Notes under the pieces: model-generated
Databases searched by the model: none
Seen by the model: the letters and a program-made list of their open reading frames with translations, nothing else
Told to the model about the DNA's origin: nothing
Assembly (NCBI RefSeq): GCF_009741265.1
Contig: NZ_WOWL01000001.1
Span: 496,001 to 560,000 of the forward strand
Length of the DNA: 64,000 bases
Direction of reading: 5' to 3'
From: Pseudarthrobacter sp. GA104
GTDB taxonomy: Bacteria > Actinomycetota > Actinomycetes > Actinomycetales > Micrococcaceae
Program-made: the position numbers and the translations under genes
Shown: positions 34,075 through 44,207 of the stretch, piece after piece
How positions within the stretch are numbered: the stretch's first letter is position 1
How the letters are laid out: each line of letters opens with the position of its first letter

Positions 34075-34979
34075 TGCTGTACTCCAAGACCACTCCGGAG
34101 CAGAAGCGGATCCGGTTCCGGGAACTCCTGGCCTCCGGGACCATCCAGCAGTTCCCGGGCGCCTTCAACCCGCTCTCGGCACGGCTGATCGAGGAGAAGG
34201 GCTTCGCCGGCGTCTACATCTCCGGCGCCGTGCTGGCCAACGACCTCGGCCTGCCGGACATCGGCCTGACCACCCTCACCGAAGTCGCCACCCGCGCCGG
34301 ACAGATCGCCCGCATGACGGACCTGCCCGCCATCGTGGATGCGGACACCGGCTTCGGTGAACCCATGAACGTGGCCCGCACCGTCCAGGAAATCGAGAAT
34401 GCCGGGCTGGCCGGGCTGCACATCGAGGACCAGTTCAACCCCAAGCGCTGCGGCCACCTCGACGGCAAGAACGTGGTGGACCTTGAGACTGCCACCAAGC
34501 GCATCCGCGCCGCGGCCGATGCACGCCGCGACCCGAACTTCCTCATCATGGCCCGCACCGACATCCGCGCCACCGACGGACTCGCAGCGGCCCAGGACCG
34601 GGCCCGCGCCCTCGTGGATGCCGGTGCGGACGCCATTTTCCCCGAAGCGATGGCCACCCTGGACGAGTTCCAGGCCATCCGCGACGCCGTGGACGTGCCA
34701 ATCCTGGCGAACATGACGGAGTTCGGAAAGAGCGAACTCTTCACCGTGGACCAGCTCGCCGGGGTGGGCGTGAACATGGTGATTTATCCGGTGACCCTGC
34801 TCCGTAGTGCCATGGGCGCTGCTGAGCGTACGCTGGACTCGATTAAGGCTGAGGGAACACAGGAGGCACAGGTGGGCAGCATGCTGACCCGTGCGCGGCT
34901 GTACGACCTCGTTGACTACGAGGCCTACAACCGCTTCGACACCGGGGTCTTCAATTTCCAGGTCCCCGGGAAGCACTAA
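34074..34979 (+). CDS. prpB: 2-methylisocitrate lyase
   Basis: PrpB cleaves 2-methylisocitrate to pyruvate and succinate. The 301-residue product belongs to the isocitrate lyase/PEP mutase superfamily, with metal-site DADTGFGEP, and the catalytic loop KRCGHLDGK (usually K[KR]CGH). LHIEDQFNPKRCGH and ARTDIRATDGL further support the assignment. ATG shares its first base with the prpD stop codon (TGATG). Length and all motifs are intact. Confidence 0.95.
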   Translation: MLYSKTTPEQKRIRFRELLASGTIQQFPGAFNPLSARLIEEKGFAGVYISGAVLANDLGLPDIGLTTLTEVATRAGQIARMTDLPAIVDADTGFGEPMNVARTVQEIENAGLAGLHIEDQFNPKRCGHLDGKNVVDLETATKRIRAAADARRDPNFLIMARTDIRATDGLAAAQDRARALVDAGADAIFPEAMATLDEFQAIRDAVDVPILANMTEFGKSELFTVDQLAGVGVNMVIYPVTLLRSAMGAAERTLDSIKAEGTQEAQVGSMLTRARLYDLVDYEAYNRFDTGVFNFQVPGKH

Positions 34980-35040
34980 AAACCACCACCGCCGGCCGCG
35001 GCCGGCATCCGAAAGGCGACAGGAACAAGGGAGTTTCAGC

Positions 35041-36180
35041 ATGGCTGAACAGGACATCAAAAAAGGTCTCGCCGGCGTCGTAGTGGATTACACATCCGTT
35101 TCGAAGGTCAACCCGGACACCAACTCACTGCTGTACCGCGGCTACCCGGTCCAGGAGCTCGCCTCCCGGTGCAGCTTCGAGGAAGTTGCGTACCTGCTCT
35201 GGAACGGGGAACTGCCCAGCCAGGACCAGCTAGCTGAATTCACTGCCCGGGAGCGGGCCGGGCGCGCCCTGGACCCGGTGGTCAAGCAGGTGGTCGATAC
35301 CCTGCCCACCAGCTCGCACCCCATGGATGTCTGCCGGACAGCCGCGTCGGTGATGGGGGCCAGGCATCCGCTGGCGGAAGACTCGTCGCGGGAGGCCAAC
35401 ATGGCCAAAGCGGTGGACCTCTTCGCCGCCATGCCGGCCGTGGTGGCGTACGACCAGCGCCGCAGGCACGGGCAGTCCGTGGTGGAACCCCGCGACGACC
35501 TTGGCTACTCGGCCAATTTCCTCTGGATGGCGTTTGGCGAGGAGCAGGTACCGGAGGTGGTGGAGGCCTTCAACGTTTCCATGATCCTGTACGCCGAGCA
35601 CAGCTTTAACGCCTCGACGTTCACGGCACGGGTCATCACGTCCACCCTCTCGGACCTGCACTCGGCGGTCACCGGAGCCATCGGTGCGCTGAAGGGACCA
35701 CTGCACGGCGGAGCCAACGAGGCCGTCATGCATACCTTCGACGAGATCGGGATCCGGCCCGAGGAGTCCCTTGAGGAGGCAGCAGCCCGGGCCAAGGCGT
35801 GGATGGAGAATGCGCTCGCCCAGAAGAGGAAAGTGATGGGCTTCGGCCACCGCGTGTACAAGCACGGCGACTCCAGGGTGCCCACCATGAAGGCTGCGCT
35901 GGATAAGATGATCGCCCACTACGGGCGGCCCGAGATCCTGGGCCTGTACCAGGGGCTTGAAACCGCCATGGACGAAGCCAAGGCCATCAAGCCCAACCTC
36001 GACTACCCGGCAGGGCCCACCTACCACCTGATGGGCTTCGACACCGCAACGTTCACTCCCCTGTTCGTTGCCAGCCGCATCACGGGCTGGACGGCGCACA
36101 TCATGGAGCAGTTGGACTCCAACTCGCTGATCCGGCCGCTGAGCGAGTACAACGGCCCCGAGGAGCGGCACCTGCCGTAG
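35041..36180 (+). CDS. prpC: 2-methylcitrate synthase
   Basis: PrpC condenses propionyl-CoA with oxaloacetate. The 379-residue protein is a short type-I citrate synthase family member. The catalytic histidines are in AEHSFNAST, GPLHGGANE and FGHRVYKHGD, and the end is DSNSLIRPLSEYNG. Start ATG 35041 follows GGGAG. Position after prpD and prpB, and the presence of only three catalytic genes, favour PrpC over housekeeping GltA. A 61-bp gap with a moderate palindromic region (GGCCGCGGCC) separates it from prpB. Confidence 0.93.
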   Translation: MAEQDIKKGLAGVVVDYTSVSKVNPDTNSLLYRGYPVQELASRCSFEEVAYLLWNGELPSQDQLAEFTARERAGRALDPVVKQVVDTLPTSSHPMDVCRTAASVMGARHPLAEDSSREANMAKAVDLFAAMPAVVAYDQRRRHGQSVVEPRDDLGYSANFLWMAFGEEQVPEVVEAFNVSMILYAEHSFNASTFTARVITSTLSDLHSAVTGAIGALKGPLHGGANEAVMHTFDEIGIRPEESLEEAAARAKAWMENALAQKRKVMGFGHRVYKHGDSRVPTMKAALDKMIAHYGRPEILGLYQGLETAMDEAKAIKPNLDYPAGPTYHLMGFDTATFTPLFVASRITGWTAHIMEQLDSNSLIRPLSEYNGPEERHLP

Positions 36181-36204
36181 GCGCCGCTGCTGCGGAAACC
36201 ACGA

Positions 36205-36243
36205 CGACGGCGGGAGGGCGCTGCGGTGCCCGGCCCGCCGTCG
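36205..36243. terminator. Hairpin between prpC and the convergent Nudix gene
   Basis: CGACGGCGGG and its exact complement CCCGCCGTCG flank a 19-base loop between two convergent genes. A bidirectional terminator role is likely, without a U tract. Confidence 0.55.
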
Positions 36244-36255
36244 GCGTCTAACGGC

Positions 36256-36738
36256 TTAAGGCAGCAGGCTTTCCGAGGAGGCGACGGCCTCGTTGTCGTT
36301 GTCCATGGTCACCACGATGTTGACGCTGCCTCCCTCCAGCACCACCGGCAGCCAGTGGTCCGCATCCTGCCACATCCGGTCAACGGGCAGCGCGGCGGTA
36401 TCGAACCAGGCGGGAGCGATCTCGGTGCTTTCGGTGGGTTCGCCTTCCCAGCGGACAGCGGTGAACAGACGGGTGTCCATGTCCCACTCCGGCTTGGCAG
36501 GGAACACGAAGCGCACCACCCCGGCATCCCGAAGGTCCTCGTGCCGGAGCCCGACGTCGGTTTCCTCCCGCACCTCGCGGATCACTGCTTCCGCTTCGGT
36601 CTCCCCCACTTCGACGTGCCCGCCGATGCCGACAATCTTTCCGCGCCCGAAGCCGGTCTTCTTCAGCCCCAGCAGGACCTGGGAAACGCCGTCCACCTCT
36701 TGGAGCAGGAAACACAGTGCCACTGCAGCGGCCGCCAT
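36256..36738 (-). CDS. Nudix hydrolase, MutT-like
   Basis: This 160-residue protein has a complete Nudix box at about residues 40-62 (GHVEVGETEAEAVIREVREETDVG), with the metal-binding REVREE. Such enzymes hydrolyse nucleoside diphosphate derivatives; 8-oxo-dGTP clean-up is the usual suggestion for this size, but the substrate is not visible. It lies two bases after xerD on the same strand and is probably in that transcript. The insertion-like C-block (prp, dct genes) begins beyond it to the left. Confidence 0.85.
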   Translation of the reverse strand: MAAAAVALCFLLQEVDGVSQVLLGLKKTGFGRGKIVGIGGHVEVGETEAEAVIREVREETDVGLRHEDLRDAGVVRFVFPAKPEWDMDTRLFTAVRWEGEPTESTEIAPAWFDTAALPVDRMWQDADHWLPVVLEGGSVNIVVTMDNDNEAVASSESLLP

Positions 36739-36740
36739 GC

Positions 36741-37763
36741 TCAGCCCAGCGCCCGGGGGTGCGCGGCAGCGTAGATCTCCCGCAGGGTATCGGCAGTGAC
36801 AAGGGTATACACCTGGGTGGTGGTCACCGAGGCATGGCCCAGGAGTTCCTGGACCACGCGGACGTCGGCGCCGCCTTCGAGCAGGTGGGTGGCGAAGGAG
36901 TGCCGGAGGGTGTGCGGGGAGACGTCCTTGGTGATGTTCGCCTTTTCGGCTGCTGCCTTGAGGATGGTCCAGGCACTCTGGCGGCTGATGCGGCCGCCGC
37001 GGGCGTTCAGGAACAGTGCGGGCGTGCCCTTTCCCTTGGCCGCCAGCAGGGGACGTCCGCGCACCAGGTAGGCGTCCAGTGCCCGGGCGCCGTACGAGCC
37101 GAGGGGTACCAGCCGTTCCTTGGACCCCTTGCCGAAGAGCCGCACGATGGCCGGGCCCGATTCGGCCTCCGCCAAGGAAATGTCGTCAACGTCCAGGCCC
37201 ACGGCCTCACTGATCCGCGCCCCGGTGGAATACAGGAACTCAAGGAGGGCCCGGTCGCGCAGCCCCGTTGCCGTGTCCGTTCCCGCCGCCTCAAGGATCC
37301 TGGTCACCTCGTCGACGCTGATGGCCTTGGGCAGCCGTTTCCCGGGCATCGGCGGGTGGACCTCACTGGCAGGGTCGGAGGGGGTATGCCCCTCCAGGGC
37401 CCAGAACTTGTGGAGCCCTCGCACTGCCACCACGGTCCTGGCCGCGGACCGCACTCCCAGGGCGGTGCCGCCGTCGGAACCGTCAGAAAGGGCCTGGACG
37501 AATCCCGTCACGTGGCGCCGGGTGACCTCCTCCGGGCGGCGGCAGCCGGCGGCGGAAAGGTAACGGGAGTAGCGGGCAAGATCCCGCCGGTAGGCAGCCA
37601 GGGTGTTGGCCGCGAGTCCGCGCTCCACACCCATGTGCTGGAGGTAGTCGGTGATGCCGCGGTCAACGGCGGTTGGCGGGGCAGGCGGTGGTACGGAATC
37701 CTGGACCGGCGTTGCCGGGGCGGGCCCTGCGGGGGCCAGCCCGGCGGAGGAAGTGGGGACCAT
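36741..37763 (-). CDS. xerD: Tyrosine recombinase XerD
   Basis: XerD with XerC resolves chromosome dimers at dif. The protein of about 340 residues has the N-terminal SAM-like core-binding domain ([26 protein letters not shown]) and a catalytic domain with Arg in [12 protein letters not shown], His-x-x-Arg in [27 protein letters not shown] supplying the second histidine and the nucleophile Tyr. I prefer ATG 37763, which overlaps the Nudix stop as TGATG. Its N-terminus is Pro/Ala-rich. Synteny with Rv1701, next to the Rv1700 Nudix gene, confirms the call. Confidence 0.93.
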   Translation of the reverse strand: MVPTSSAGLAPAGPAPATPVQDSVPPPAPPTAVDRGITDYLQHMGVERGLAANTLAAYRRDLARYSRYLSAAGCRRPEEVTRRHVTGFVQALSDGSDGGTALGVRSAARTVVAVRGLHKFWALEGHTPSDPASEVHPPMPGKRLPKAISVDEVTRILEAAGTDTATGLRDRALLEFLYSTGARISEAVGLDVDDISLAEAESGPAIVRLFGKGSKERLVPLGSYGARALDAYLVRGRPLLAAKGKGTPALFLNARGGRISRQSAWTILKAAAEKANITKDVSPHTLRHSFATHLLEGGADVRVVQELLGHASVTTTQVYTLVTADTLREIYAAAHPRALG

Positions 37764-38425
37764 CAGCGCTGGCTGGGGTGGGCCGGCCACGGCGCATCCG
37801 CTGGACGGAGGCCTTCATACCCGCCGGCGCGGGCCGCGGCCGCTGCCAGGATTCCAACGACGGCGGACGGGTTGTGGAGCCTGCCGGCCAGCACCGACGC
37901 CACGGCGTCGTCCAGGCTGATCCAGTGGAACTCGATCTCGGCTTCCTCATCCGTCCGCTCGTGGCGTTCGTGGTGGGGTATGTCGATGAGGTCCCGGGCA
38001 AGGTAGATCCTGATGGCCTCGCTGGAGGACCCGGGGGAATTGAAGAAGTCGGCCAGGACGTTCCACGTTCCCGCGGCAAGGTCCGCTTCCTCGGCCAGTT
38101 CGCGGGCGGCCCCGACCACGAAGTCCTCCCCTTCGATATCCAGCAGGCCGGCCGGGATTTCCCAGAGGTCCATGCCCACCGGGTGGCGGTATTGCCTGAG
38201 TAGGAGGATTTCGCCGTCGGCGTTCATGGGCAGGACCGCGACTGCCCCGGGGTGGTCGATGTAGTCGCGGGTCAGGGCCTCACCGGTCTCCTGCAGCTGG
38301 AAACTGTCGCTGACCACGTCCCAGATCCGGCCCTCGTAGACCTTCTCGGTAGACAAAAGACGGCGCGGGCTCGGTGCATCCGAAACCTGCTTTGCAGCAG
38401 GGGTGTTTTCAGGTGTGCCGGGCAT
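37763..38425 (-). CDS. ADP-ribose pyrophosphatase-like Nudix hydrolase
   Basis: The 220-residue product has the ADPRase pattern: [30 protein letters not shown] places the Nudix box near residues 93-116, preceded by the substrate-side [16 protein letters not shown] strand. Such enzymes split ADP-ribose into AMP and ribose 5-phosphate. It sits between pyrG and xerD exactly as Rv1700 does in mycobacteria and is coupled to xerD. The C-terminal 20 residues are basic and not conserved. Confidence 0.88.
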   Translation of the reverse strand: MPGTPENTPAAKQVSDAPSPRRLLSTEKVYEGRIWDVVSDSFQLQETGEALTRDYIDHPGAVAVLPMNADGEILLLRQYRHPVGMDLWEIPAGLLDIEGEDFVVGAARELAEEADLAAGTWNVLADFFNSPGSSSEAIRIYLARDLIDIPHHERHERTDEEAEIEFHWISLDDAVASVLAGRLHNPSAVVGILAAAAARAGGYEGLRPADAPWPAHPSQR

Positions 38426-38449
38426 CGCGCCGTCCTTTTTCTGTTGGAA

Positions 38450-40222
38450 CTACTTAGCGGCTACCGTACCGGAATGCTCGGCCTCGACAGCGCCGACCCC
38501 CACGGTGGCGGCCGTGTCGGAGCCCCGCTGGTGGTCCAGCGCGGCCTTCACCAGGCCGGCGAACAGCGGGTGCGGCCGGGTGGGGCGCGAGCTCAGCTCG
38601 GGGTGCGCCTGGGTGGCCACGTAGTACGGGTGGACGTCAGCGGGCAGTTCGACGAACTCCACGAGCTTGCCGTCCGGTGACGTGCCGGAGAAGACCAGGC
38701 CCGCGGCCGCGATCTGCTCGCGGTACTTGTTGTTGACCTCGTAGCGGTGGCGGTGGCGTTCGCTGACGGTGGTCTTGCCGTAGGTTTCGGCGATGACGGA
38801 TCCGGCGTCGAGCTTGGCTTCGTAAAGGCCCAGGCGCATGGTACCGCCGAGGTCGCCGCGACCCTCGACGAACTCCAGCTGCTCTTCCATGGTGGCGATG
38901 ACCGGGTACTTGGAATCAGGCTCGAACTCGCTGGAAGACGCACCTTCCAGCCCCACCACGTTGCGGGCGTATTCGATCACCATGCACTGCAGGCCCAGGC
39001 ACAGTCCCAGGACGGGCAGCTTGGTTTCGCGGGCGAACTTCAGGGCGCCGAGCTTGCCTTCAAGTCCGCGGATGCCGAAGCCGCCGGGAACGCAAATGGC
39101 GTCGACGCCGTCGAGCGCCTTAATAGCGCCCTCGCGGGTTTCGCATTCGTCCGAGGGGACCCAGCGGATCTTGACCTTGGTGTCGTTGGCGAAGCCGCCG
39201 GCACGCAGGGCCTCTGTCACTGACAGGTAGGCGTCGGGCAGGTCGATGTACTTGCCCACCAGCGCGATCTCAACCTCGTGCTTGGGGTTGTGCACGGCTT
39301 CGAGCAGCTTGTCCCAGCTGGTCCAGTCCACGTCCTTGAACGGCAGGTCCAGGGCGCGCACGATGTACGAGTCCAGGCCCTGCGTGTGGAGGGTCTTGGG
39401 GATGTCGTAGATGCTGGGGGCATCGGCGGCGTTCACCACGGCGTCGATGTCGACATCGCACATCCGGCCGATCTTTTCCCGCATCGCGTCGGGCACCTCG
39501 CGGTCCGAGCGGATAACGATCGCCTCAGGCTGGATGCCGATGGACCGCAGGGCTGCGACGGAGTGCTGGGTGGGCTTGGTCTTCAGCTCCTGGGACGGCC
39601 CGATGTACGGGACCAGCGAGACGTGGAGGAAGAACACGTTGGTGCGGCCGATGTCCTGGCGCACCTGGCGGGCCGATTCGAGGAACGGCTGGGATTCGAT
39701 GTCCCCCACCGTGCCGCCGATTTCGGTGATGATGACGTCCGGGGCGTTCTTGCCCTCGGCGGGCAGGCGCATCCGGCGCTTGATCTCATCCGTGATGTGC
39801 GGGATGACCTGGACGGTGTCCCCGAGGTACTCGCCGCGGCGTTCCTTGGCGATGACCGTGGAGTACACCTGCCCCGTGGTTACGTTCGCCGAACCTTCCA
39901 GGTTTTCGTCCAGGAAGCGCTCGTAGTGTCCGATGTCCAGGTCCGTTTCGGCGCCGTCGTCGGTGACGAAGACTTCGCCGTGCTGGAAGGGGTTCATGGT
40001 GCCCGGATCCACGTTCAGGTAGGGATCCAGCTTCTGCATAGTTACAGACAGGCCACGCGCACGCAACAGGTGACCGAGGCTTGATGCCGTCAGTCCCTTA
40101 CCGAGCGAGGACGCCACACCACCGGTTACGAAGATGTGTTTGGTCGTCTTGGACGAGCCCGGGAACCGGGAATTTACACGGGAATTTGATCGCTGCACCA
40201 CGGAATTCGAGCCTATCATCAT
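38450..40222 (-). CDS. pyrG: CTP synthase
   Basis: PyrG makes CTP from UTP, ATP and glutamine. The product of about 590 residues has the synthetase domain beginning [23 protein letters not shown], with [18 protein letters not shown]. The glutaminase domain has the nucleophile Cys in [10 protein letters not shown] and the QAHPE histidine. I chose ATG 40222 because GGAAGG precedes it; this leaves a 26-residue N-terminal lead. Length otherwise normal. Order recN-pyrG-Nudix-xerD is conserved. Confidence 0.96.
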   Translation of the reverse strand: MMIGSNSVVQRSNSRVNSRFPGSSKTTKHIFVTGGVASSLGKGLTASSLGHLLRARGLSVTMQKLDPYLNVDPGTMNPFQHGEVFVTDDGAETDLDIGHYERFLDENLEGSANVTTGQVYSTVIAKERRGEYLGDTVQVIPHITDEIKRRMRLPAEGKNAPDVIITEIGGTVGDIESQPFLESARQVRQDIGRTNVFFLHVSLVPYIGPSQELKTKPTQHSVAALRSIGIQPEAIVIRSDREVPDAMREKIGRMCDVDIDAVVNAADAPSIYDIPKTLHTQGLDSYIVRALDLPFKDVDWTSWDKLLEAVHNPKHEVEIALVGKYIDLPDAYLSVTEALRAGGFANDTKVKIRWVPSDECETREGAIKALDGVDAICVPGGFGIRGLEGKLGALKFARETKLPVLGLCLGLQCMVIEYARNVVGLEGASSSEFEPDSKYPVIATMEEQLEFVEGRGDLGGTMRLGLYEAKLDAGSVIAETYGKTTVSERHRHRYEVNNKYREQIAAAGLVFSGTSPDGKLVEFVELPADVHPYYVATQAHPELSSRPTRPHPLFAGLVKAALDHQRGSDTAATVGVGAVEAEHSGTVAAK

Positions 40223-40333
40223 TTGAGCCTTCCACGGATCGCTGGGAGTGCTTCCCAAATGCCCAAGTCTGCCGGTCTGGCCGCCCCGGGAGCAAGGGGT
40301 GACCGGTGGCCGGCACCCCGGCAAGGCCGGGTT

Positions 40334-42073
40334 TCAGGCCCGCTGCGGCAGCAGTTTCGCGTCGTCCAGCAGTTCCCGGGCGTGGGCTTGCGCCGACTCC
40401 GAATCCTCCTGGCCGGCCAGCATGCGCGCCAGTTCACGGACCCGTTCGGAACCGTCAAGGAGGCGGACATCACTTGAGGTGAACCCCGTGGCTGTTTTGC
40501 CGTCGGCTCCCCGGACGGAGGTTTTGGTGACCGTGATGTGCTGGTCCGCGAAGGCGGCCACCTGCGGAAGGTGCGTGACCACCAGCACCTGGACGTGGCG
40601 GGCCAGCATGGCCAGCCTGCGGCCGATCTCGACGGCGGCACGTCCGCCCACGCCGGCGTCCACCTCGTCGAAGACGAAAGTGGGAACGGGGTCCACGGCA
40701 GCCAGCACCACCTCAATGGCGAGCATGACGCGCGAGAGTTCACCGCCGGACGCGCCCTTGCCCAACGGCCGGGCGGCCGCACCGGAGTGGGGCTGCAACA
40801 GGAAGCTGATCTCGTCCGTGCCATATGGGGTTAGCTGGCCGGCGGGGGCGATGGTGATGACGAGGGTGGCATCGGCCATGGCCAGCGCCTTTAGCTCGGC
40901 GCTTACCCGGGCCGAAAGGTCCTTGGCGGCCTTGGCCCTGATCTTGCTGATTGCGGCGGCCTGCTTCTTCAGGTCCGCCTCAGCCTTCACCACTTCGGCG
41001 TCCAGGGTTTCGATCCGGGTTGAGTCGTCCTGCAGTTCGTCGTAGCGGACGCGGGCGTTCTCCGCCCAGACGAGCACCTCGTCAATGGTCGGTGCATATT
41101 TGCGGACCAGTTTGGCCAGGGCGGCCCGCCGGTCCTCAATTTCCGCGAGCCGTTCCGGCCCCTCCGTGTCCAGGCCAGCCTGGTAGCTGGCCAGCTCCGT
41201 GGCGATGTCGTTGAGCAGGAAGCCCACCTCAGCCAGCCGCGCAGCCGCTGAGCCGAGCTCGGCGTCGTGTTCTGCCACATGCTCCAGCGTCCGCTTGGCG
41301 GCATCAACCAGGGTGGTGGCGTCCCCCGCTTCGCCGAAGTCCTCAGCGATAAGTGCCTGGTGGGCGGTGCTCGCTGCGATGCGGAGCTCCTCCACGTTGG
41401 CGAGCTTTACGGCCTCGGCCTTGAGCAGCTCGTCCTCCCCCGGCTGCGGATCCACCTCATCAATCTCAGCCAGGGCGGACTCCAGGGACTCGGCCTCACG
41501 CAGCCTGTCGCGGGCGGCAGTGCGGAGGCTGTCCAGCTCCGCCTGGCTGGACTTCCAGTGGTTGTAGAGGTCCTGGTAGGCGGCCAGCGGACCGGCCAGC
41601 GATTCACCGGCGAACTTGTCCAGGGCGCCTCGCTGGGCGGCGGCTCCCTTGAGCCGGATCTGGTCCGACTGGCCGTGGACCACCACCAGGGTCTCGCCGA
41701 TTTCGGCAAGGACACCCACCGGCGCCGCCCTGCCGCCCAGGAAGGCACGGCTGCGGCCGTCGGAACCAAGGCGACGGGCAAGGATCAGCTCCGCGCCGCC
41801 GTCGAACTCCTCCGTCTCGGCACCCGCCTCCAAAGCCCTGGCTATGGCGGGATGGCCGGCGTCGAGCTTGAGCACTGCCTCGGCGGTGGCACTCTTGGCA
41901 CCGCTCCGCACCGCCCCGGCGTCGGAGCGGGCACCCAGCAGGAGCCCGACGGCGGTGACCACCATGGTCTTGCCCGCACCCGTCTCACCGGTCACCACGC
42001 TCAGGCCCGGCCCCAGCGGCAGCGTTGCGTCAGCAATGACGCCCAGATCGCGGATTCTCAGTTCTTCAAGCAT
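40334..42073 (-). CDS. recN: DNA repair protein RecN
   Basis: RecN is an SMC-like ATPase acting early in double-strand break repair. The 579-residue product starts MLEELRIRDLGVIADATL and has Walker A GETGAGKTMV, a long coiled coil and the C-terminal signature LSRVMLAIEVVLA with Walker B FVFDEVDAGVGG. I chose ATG 42073, four bases after the nadK stop; the longer open frame upstream overlaps nadK and has no RecN sequence. nadK-recN order is conserved. Confidence 0.95.
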   Translation of the reverse strand: MLEELRIRDLGVIADATLPLGPGLSVVTGETGAGKTMVVTAVGLLLGARSDAGAVRSGAKSATAEAVLKLDAGHPAIARALEAGAETEEFDGGAELILARRLGSDGRSRAFLGGRAAPVGVLAEIGETLVVVHGQSDQIRLKGAAAQRGALDKFAGESLAGPLAAYQDLYNHWKSSQAELDSLRTAARDRLREAESLESALAEIDEVDPQPGEDELLKAEAVKLANVEELRIAASTAHQALIAEDFGEAGDATTLVDAAKRTLEHVAEHDAELGSAAARLAEVGFLLNDIATELASYQAGLDTEGPERLAEIEDRRAALAKLVRKYAPTIDEVLVWAENARVRYDELQDDSTRIETLDAEVVKAEADLKKQAAAISKIRAKAAKDLSARVSAELKALAMADATLVITIAPAGQLTPYGTDEISFLLQPHSGAAARPLGKGASGGELSRVMLAIEVVLAAVDPVPTFVFDEVDAGVGGRAAVEIGRRLAMLARHVQVLVVTHLPQVAAFADQHITVTKTSVRGADGKTATGFTSSDVRLLDGSERVRELARMLAGQEDSESAQAHARELLDDAKLLPQRA

Positions 42074-42077
42074 GGCT

Positions 42078-43103
42078 TCACTTTGCGGTCGGCGGATCGG
42101 TTTCGACATCGGGCTGGCCCGCTTGCGGTACCTGGAGCGGGGGCATGGGGCGGGGCGTCCGGATGATGGGGATGGGGCCGGTGTGAACGGACTCAGCCTT
42201 GGGGGCCGGGCCGCGCCAGCCGTGAATGGGCAGCTGGAATTTCCGGACCAGCCGCGCGGAAAACGGCGTCTGGTGCGTGCGCGCCAGCCGCACCGGAGTG
42301 GCGGACTTCGTGACCTCCACCCTGGCTCCCGGGGGCAGGTCCACTGACCGCCTGCCGTCACACCAGAGGACGCCCAGGGCATCCGTACGGTTCAGGACTT
42401 CCACCGCCAACCGCGAGCGGGGCGAGACCACCAGGGGTTTCGCGAAGAGGGCATGGGCGCTGATGGGGACGATGACCAGGGCCTCCACCTCGGGCCAGAC
42501 CACCGGGCCGCCGGCGGAAAAGCCGTACGCGGTGGAACCCGTGGGCGTGGCCAGCACGATGCCGTCGCAGCCGAAGGACGTCAGCGGACGCTCATCCACC
42601 TCGGTGACCACCTCCAGCATGCGTTCGCGGTTGGCCTTCTCGATGGCGGCCTCATTCAGCGCCCACGTGTGCCAGATCTTCTGGCCGCGCACCCAGACCT
42701 GGACATCGATGGTCATGCGCTCTTCCACCGTGTACTCACGGCTGGCAATCCATTCCACCGTCTGGGCCAGGTCCGCCCGCTCACTTTCGGCGAGGAAGCC
42801 CACATGGCCAAGGTTCACCCCGAGCAGCGGAACGTCCACCTCACGGACAAGCTCGGCCGCGCGCAGGATGGTGCCGTCGCCCCCGAGGACCATGACAAGT
42901 TCAACGTCCGGGAGCTGGACGTGGTCGTGGAGGATCTCCACGGGCTGGGCCAGGTGTCCGAAGAACCGCTCCATGTCCCCGAGTTCGGACTCCTGCATGA
43001 CCGGCACAATGCCCGAGGCATGCAGCAGGGCGCACGCCTCCCAGGCGGCCTTCAGTGAGTCCTCGCGGCCGGTATGGGCGAGGACCAGTACACGCCTGCT
43101 CAT
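42078..43103 (-). CDS. nadK: NAD kinase
   Basis: NadK phosphorylates NAD to NADP. The 341-residue protein shows the diagnostic GGDGTIL motif (74-80), GVNLGHVGFLAE and TPTGSTAYGFSAGG. The last 50 residues are Pro-rich and probably disordered. It sits between tlyA and recN, as in M. tuberculosis (Rv1694-Rv1696). Length without the tail is typical. Confidence 0.96.
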   Translation of the reverse strand: MSRRVLVLAHTGREDSLKAAWEACALLHASGIVPVMQESELGDMERFFGHLAQPVEILHDHVQLPDVELVMVLGGDGTILRAAELVREVDVPLLGVNLGHVGFLAESERADLAQTVEWIASREYTVEERMTIDVQVWVRGQKIWHTWALNEAAIEKANRERMLEVVTEVDERPLTSFGCDGIVLATPTGSTAYGFSAGGPVVWPEVEALVIVPISAHALFAKPLVVSPRSRLAVEVLNRTDALGVLWCDGRRSVDLPPGARVEVTKSATPVRLARTHQTPFSARLVRKFQLPIHGWRGPAPKAESVHTGPIPIIRTPRPMPPLQVPQAGQPDVETDPPTAK

Positions 43104-43116
43104 CAGGTTCCGCTCT

Positions 43117-43932
43117 CTAGTGGTTCGGCCAGATTCGTCCGAGCAAGGCAGCGGCCGCTGCCTCCCGCTCTTCGATCTTAGGCAAGTCTTGGCTCATCCT
43201 GCGTTTTATCCACAGGAAGTATTCAACGTTTCCGTCCTGGCCCGGCAGCGGACTCTGCGCGAGGCCCCTTAGGTCAAGCCCGGCGTCGAGCGCTGCCTTA
43301 GCCACCTTTTCCACCGCCAGCCGCCGTTCCCGCTCGGAGGTGACCACGCCGGTCCGTCCCAGCCGGTCCTTTCCGATTTCAAACTGCGGCTTCACCATCA
43401 GCACAAGGTCACCACCGGGCTCGGTGCAGAGAGCCAGCGGCTGCACCACCAGGGTGAGGGAAATGAAGGACAGGTCAGCCACGGTAAGCGATGCGGGGCC
43501 GCCAATGTCCGCGGGCGACATGTAGCGGACGTTGAGACCTTCGTGGACCTCGACGCGGGGATCATCCCTGAGCTGGGGCACCAGCTGGCCATGCCCGACG
43601 TCGACCGCCACCACATGCGCGGCACCGCGCCTCAGCAGCACGTCCGTGAAGCCGCCCGTGGAAGCTCCGGCGTCGAGGCACCTTTTCCCCGCTGCCGAGA
43701 CCTCGGGGAAGGCGTCAAGGGCACCGGCCAGCTTGTGTCCTGCCCGGCTGGCGTAGGCGTCCTGTTCATCATGCTGAACGGCAAGGTCCCGGCCCTCATC
43801 AACCTGGAGGGACGCCTTGGCGAGCACCTGCCCGGCGGAACTCACCTTGCCCTCGGCGATCAGGGCGGCCGCGTGGGTGCGGGACCGGGCAAGGCCACGG
43901 GCCACCAACGCCTGGTCGAGGCGCACCGGCAT
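43117..43932 (-). CDS. tlyA: TlyA-family rRNA 2'-O-methyltransferase
   Basis: TlyA methylates a cytidine 2'-OH in rRNA and in mycobacteria sets capreomycin sensitivity; older databases call it hemolysin A. The 271-residue product has an S4 domain (RLDQALVARGLARSRTHAAALI) and a Rossmann methyltransferase domain with the SAM motif CLDAGASTGGFTDVLLRRGA. The catalytic K-D-K-E pattern is consistent with VKPQFEIGKDRLGRTGVV. It starts at ATG inside the stop of the small upstream gene (TGATG). Confidence 0.94.
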   Translation of the reverse strand: MPVRLDQALVARGLARSRTHAAALIAEGKVSSAGQVLAKASLQVDEGRDLAVQHDEQDAYASRAGHKLAGALDAFPEVSAAGKRCLDAGASTGGFTDVLLRRGAAHVVAVDVGHGQLVPQLRDDPRVEVHEGLNVRYMSPADIGGPASLTVADLSFISLTLVVQPLALCTEPGGDLVLMVKPQFEIGKDRLGRTGVVTSERERRLAVEKVAKAALDAGLDLRGLAQSPLPGQDGNVEYFLWIKRRMSQDLPKIEEREAAAAALLGRIWPNH

Positions 43933-44198
43933 CAGGCAGCGCCGTCCGTCGGATCAGTGCTTCCATGCTCACTGTTGGCGGGGTCGCTATTGGCGGGGTC
44001 GCTGTTCAGCGCGGCCAGCAGTTGATCGTGAAGTTCGCTGTAAACGGTCTCGTGCTCCGCCACCGGAACCTGCGGCAAGGCTTCAAGCCGTGCCAGGGCC
44101 TGCGCCACTACCGGGTCCGTGACACCTGCACCGCCGGTACCAGGCCAGTCCGGGGAAGGCTGGGCTGCTGCGGGGAGGGGTTCGGTCAGCTCAGTCAT
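43932..44198 (-). CDS. Small hypothetical protein (88 aa) between HAD phosphatase and tlyA
   Basis: An 88-residue protein with a central helix (DPVVAQALARLEALPQVPVAEHETVYSELHDQLLAAL) and a low-complexity tail repeating NSDPA. No known catalytic motif is present. The same slot in M. tuberculosis holds the small gene Rv1693, and the conserved 'EH...YxxLHxxLxxxL' helix suggests they are related. Tight coupling to tlyA hints at a role in ribosome or RNA maturation, but this is inference only. Confidence 0.75.
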   Translation of the reverse strand: MTELTEPLPAAAQPSPDWPGTGGAGVTDPVVAQALARLEALPQVPVAEHETVYSELHDQLLAALNSDPANSDPANSEHGSTDPTDGAA

Positions 44199-44207
44199 TC
44201 CACCAGT

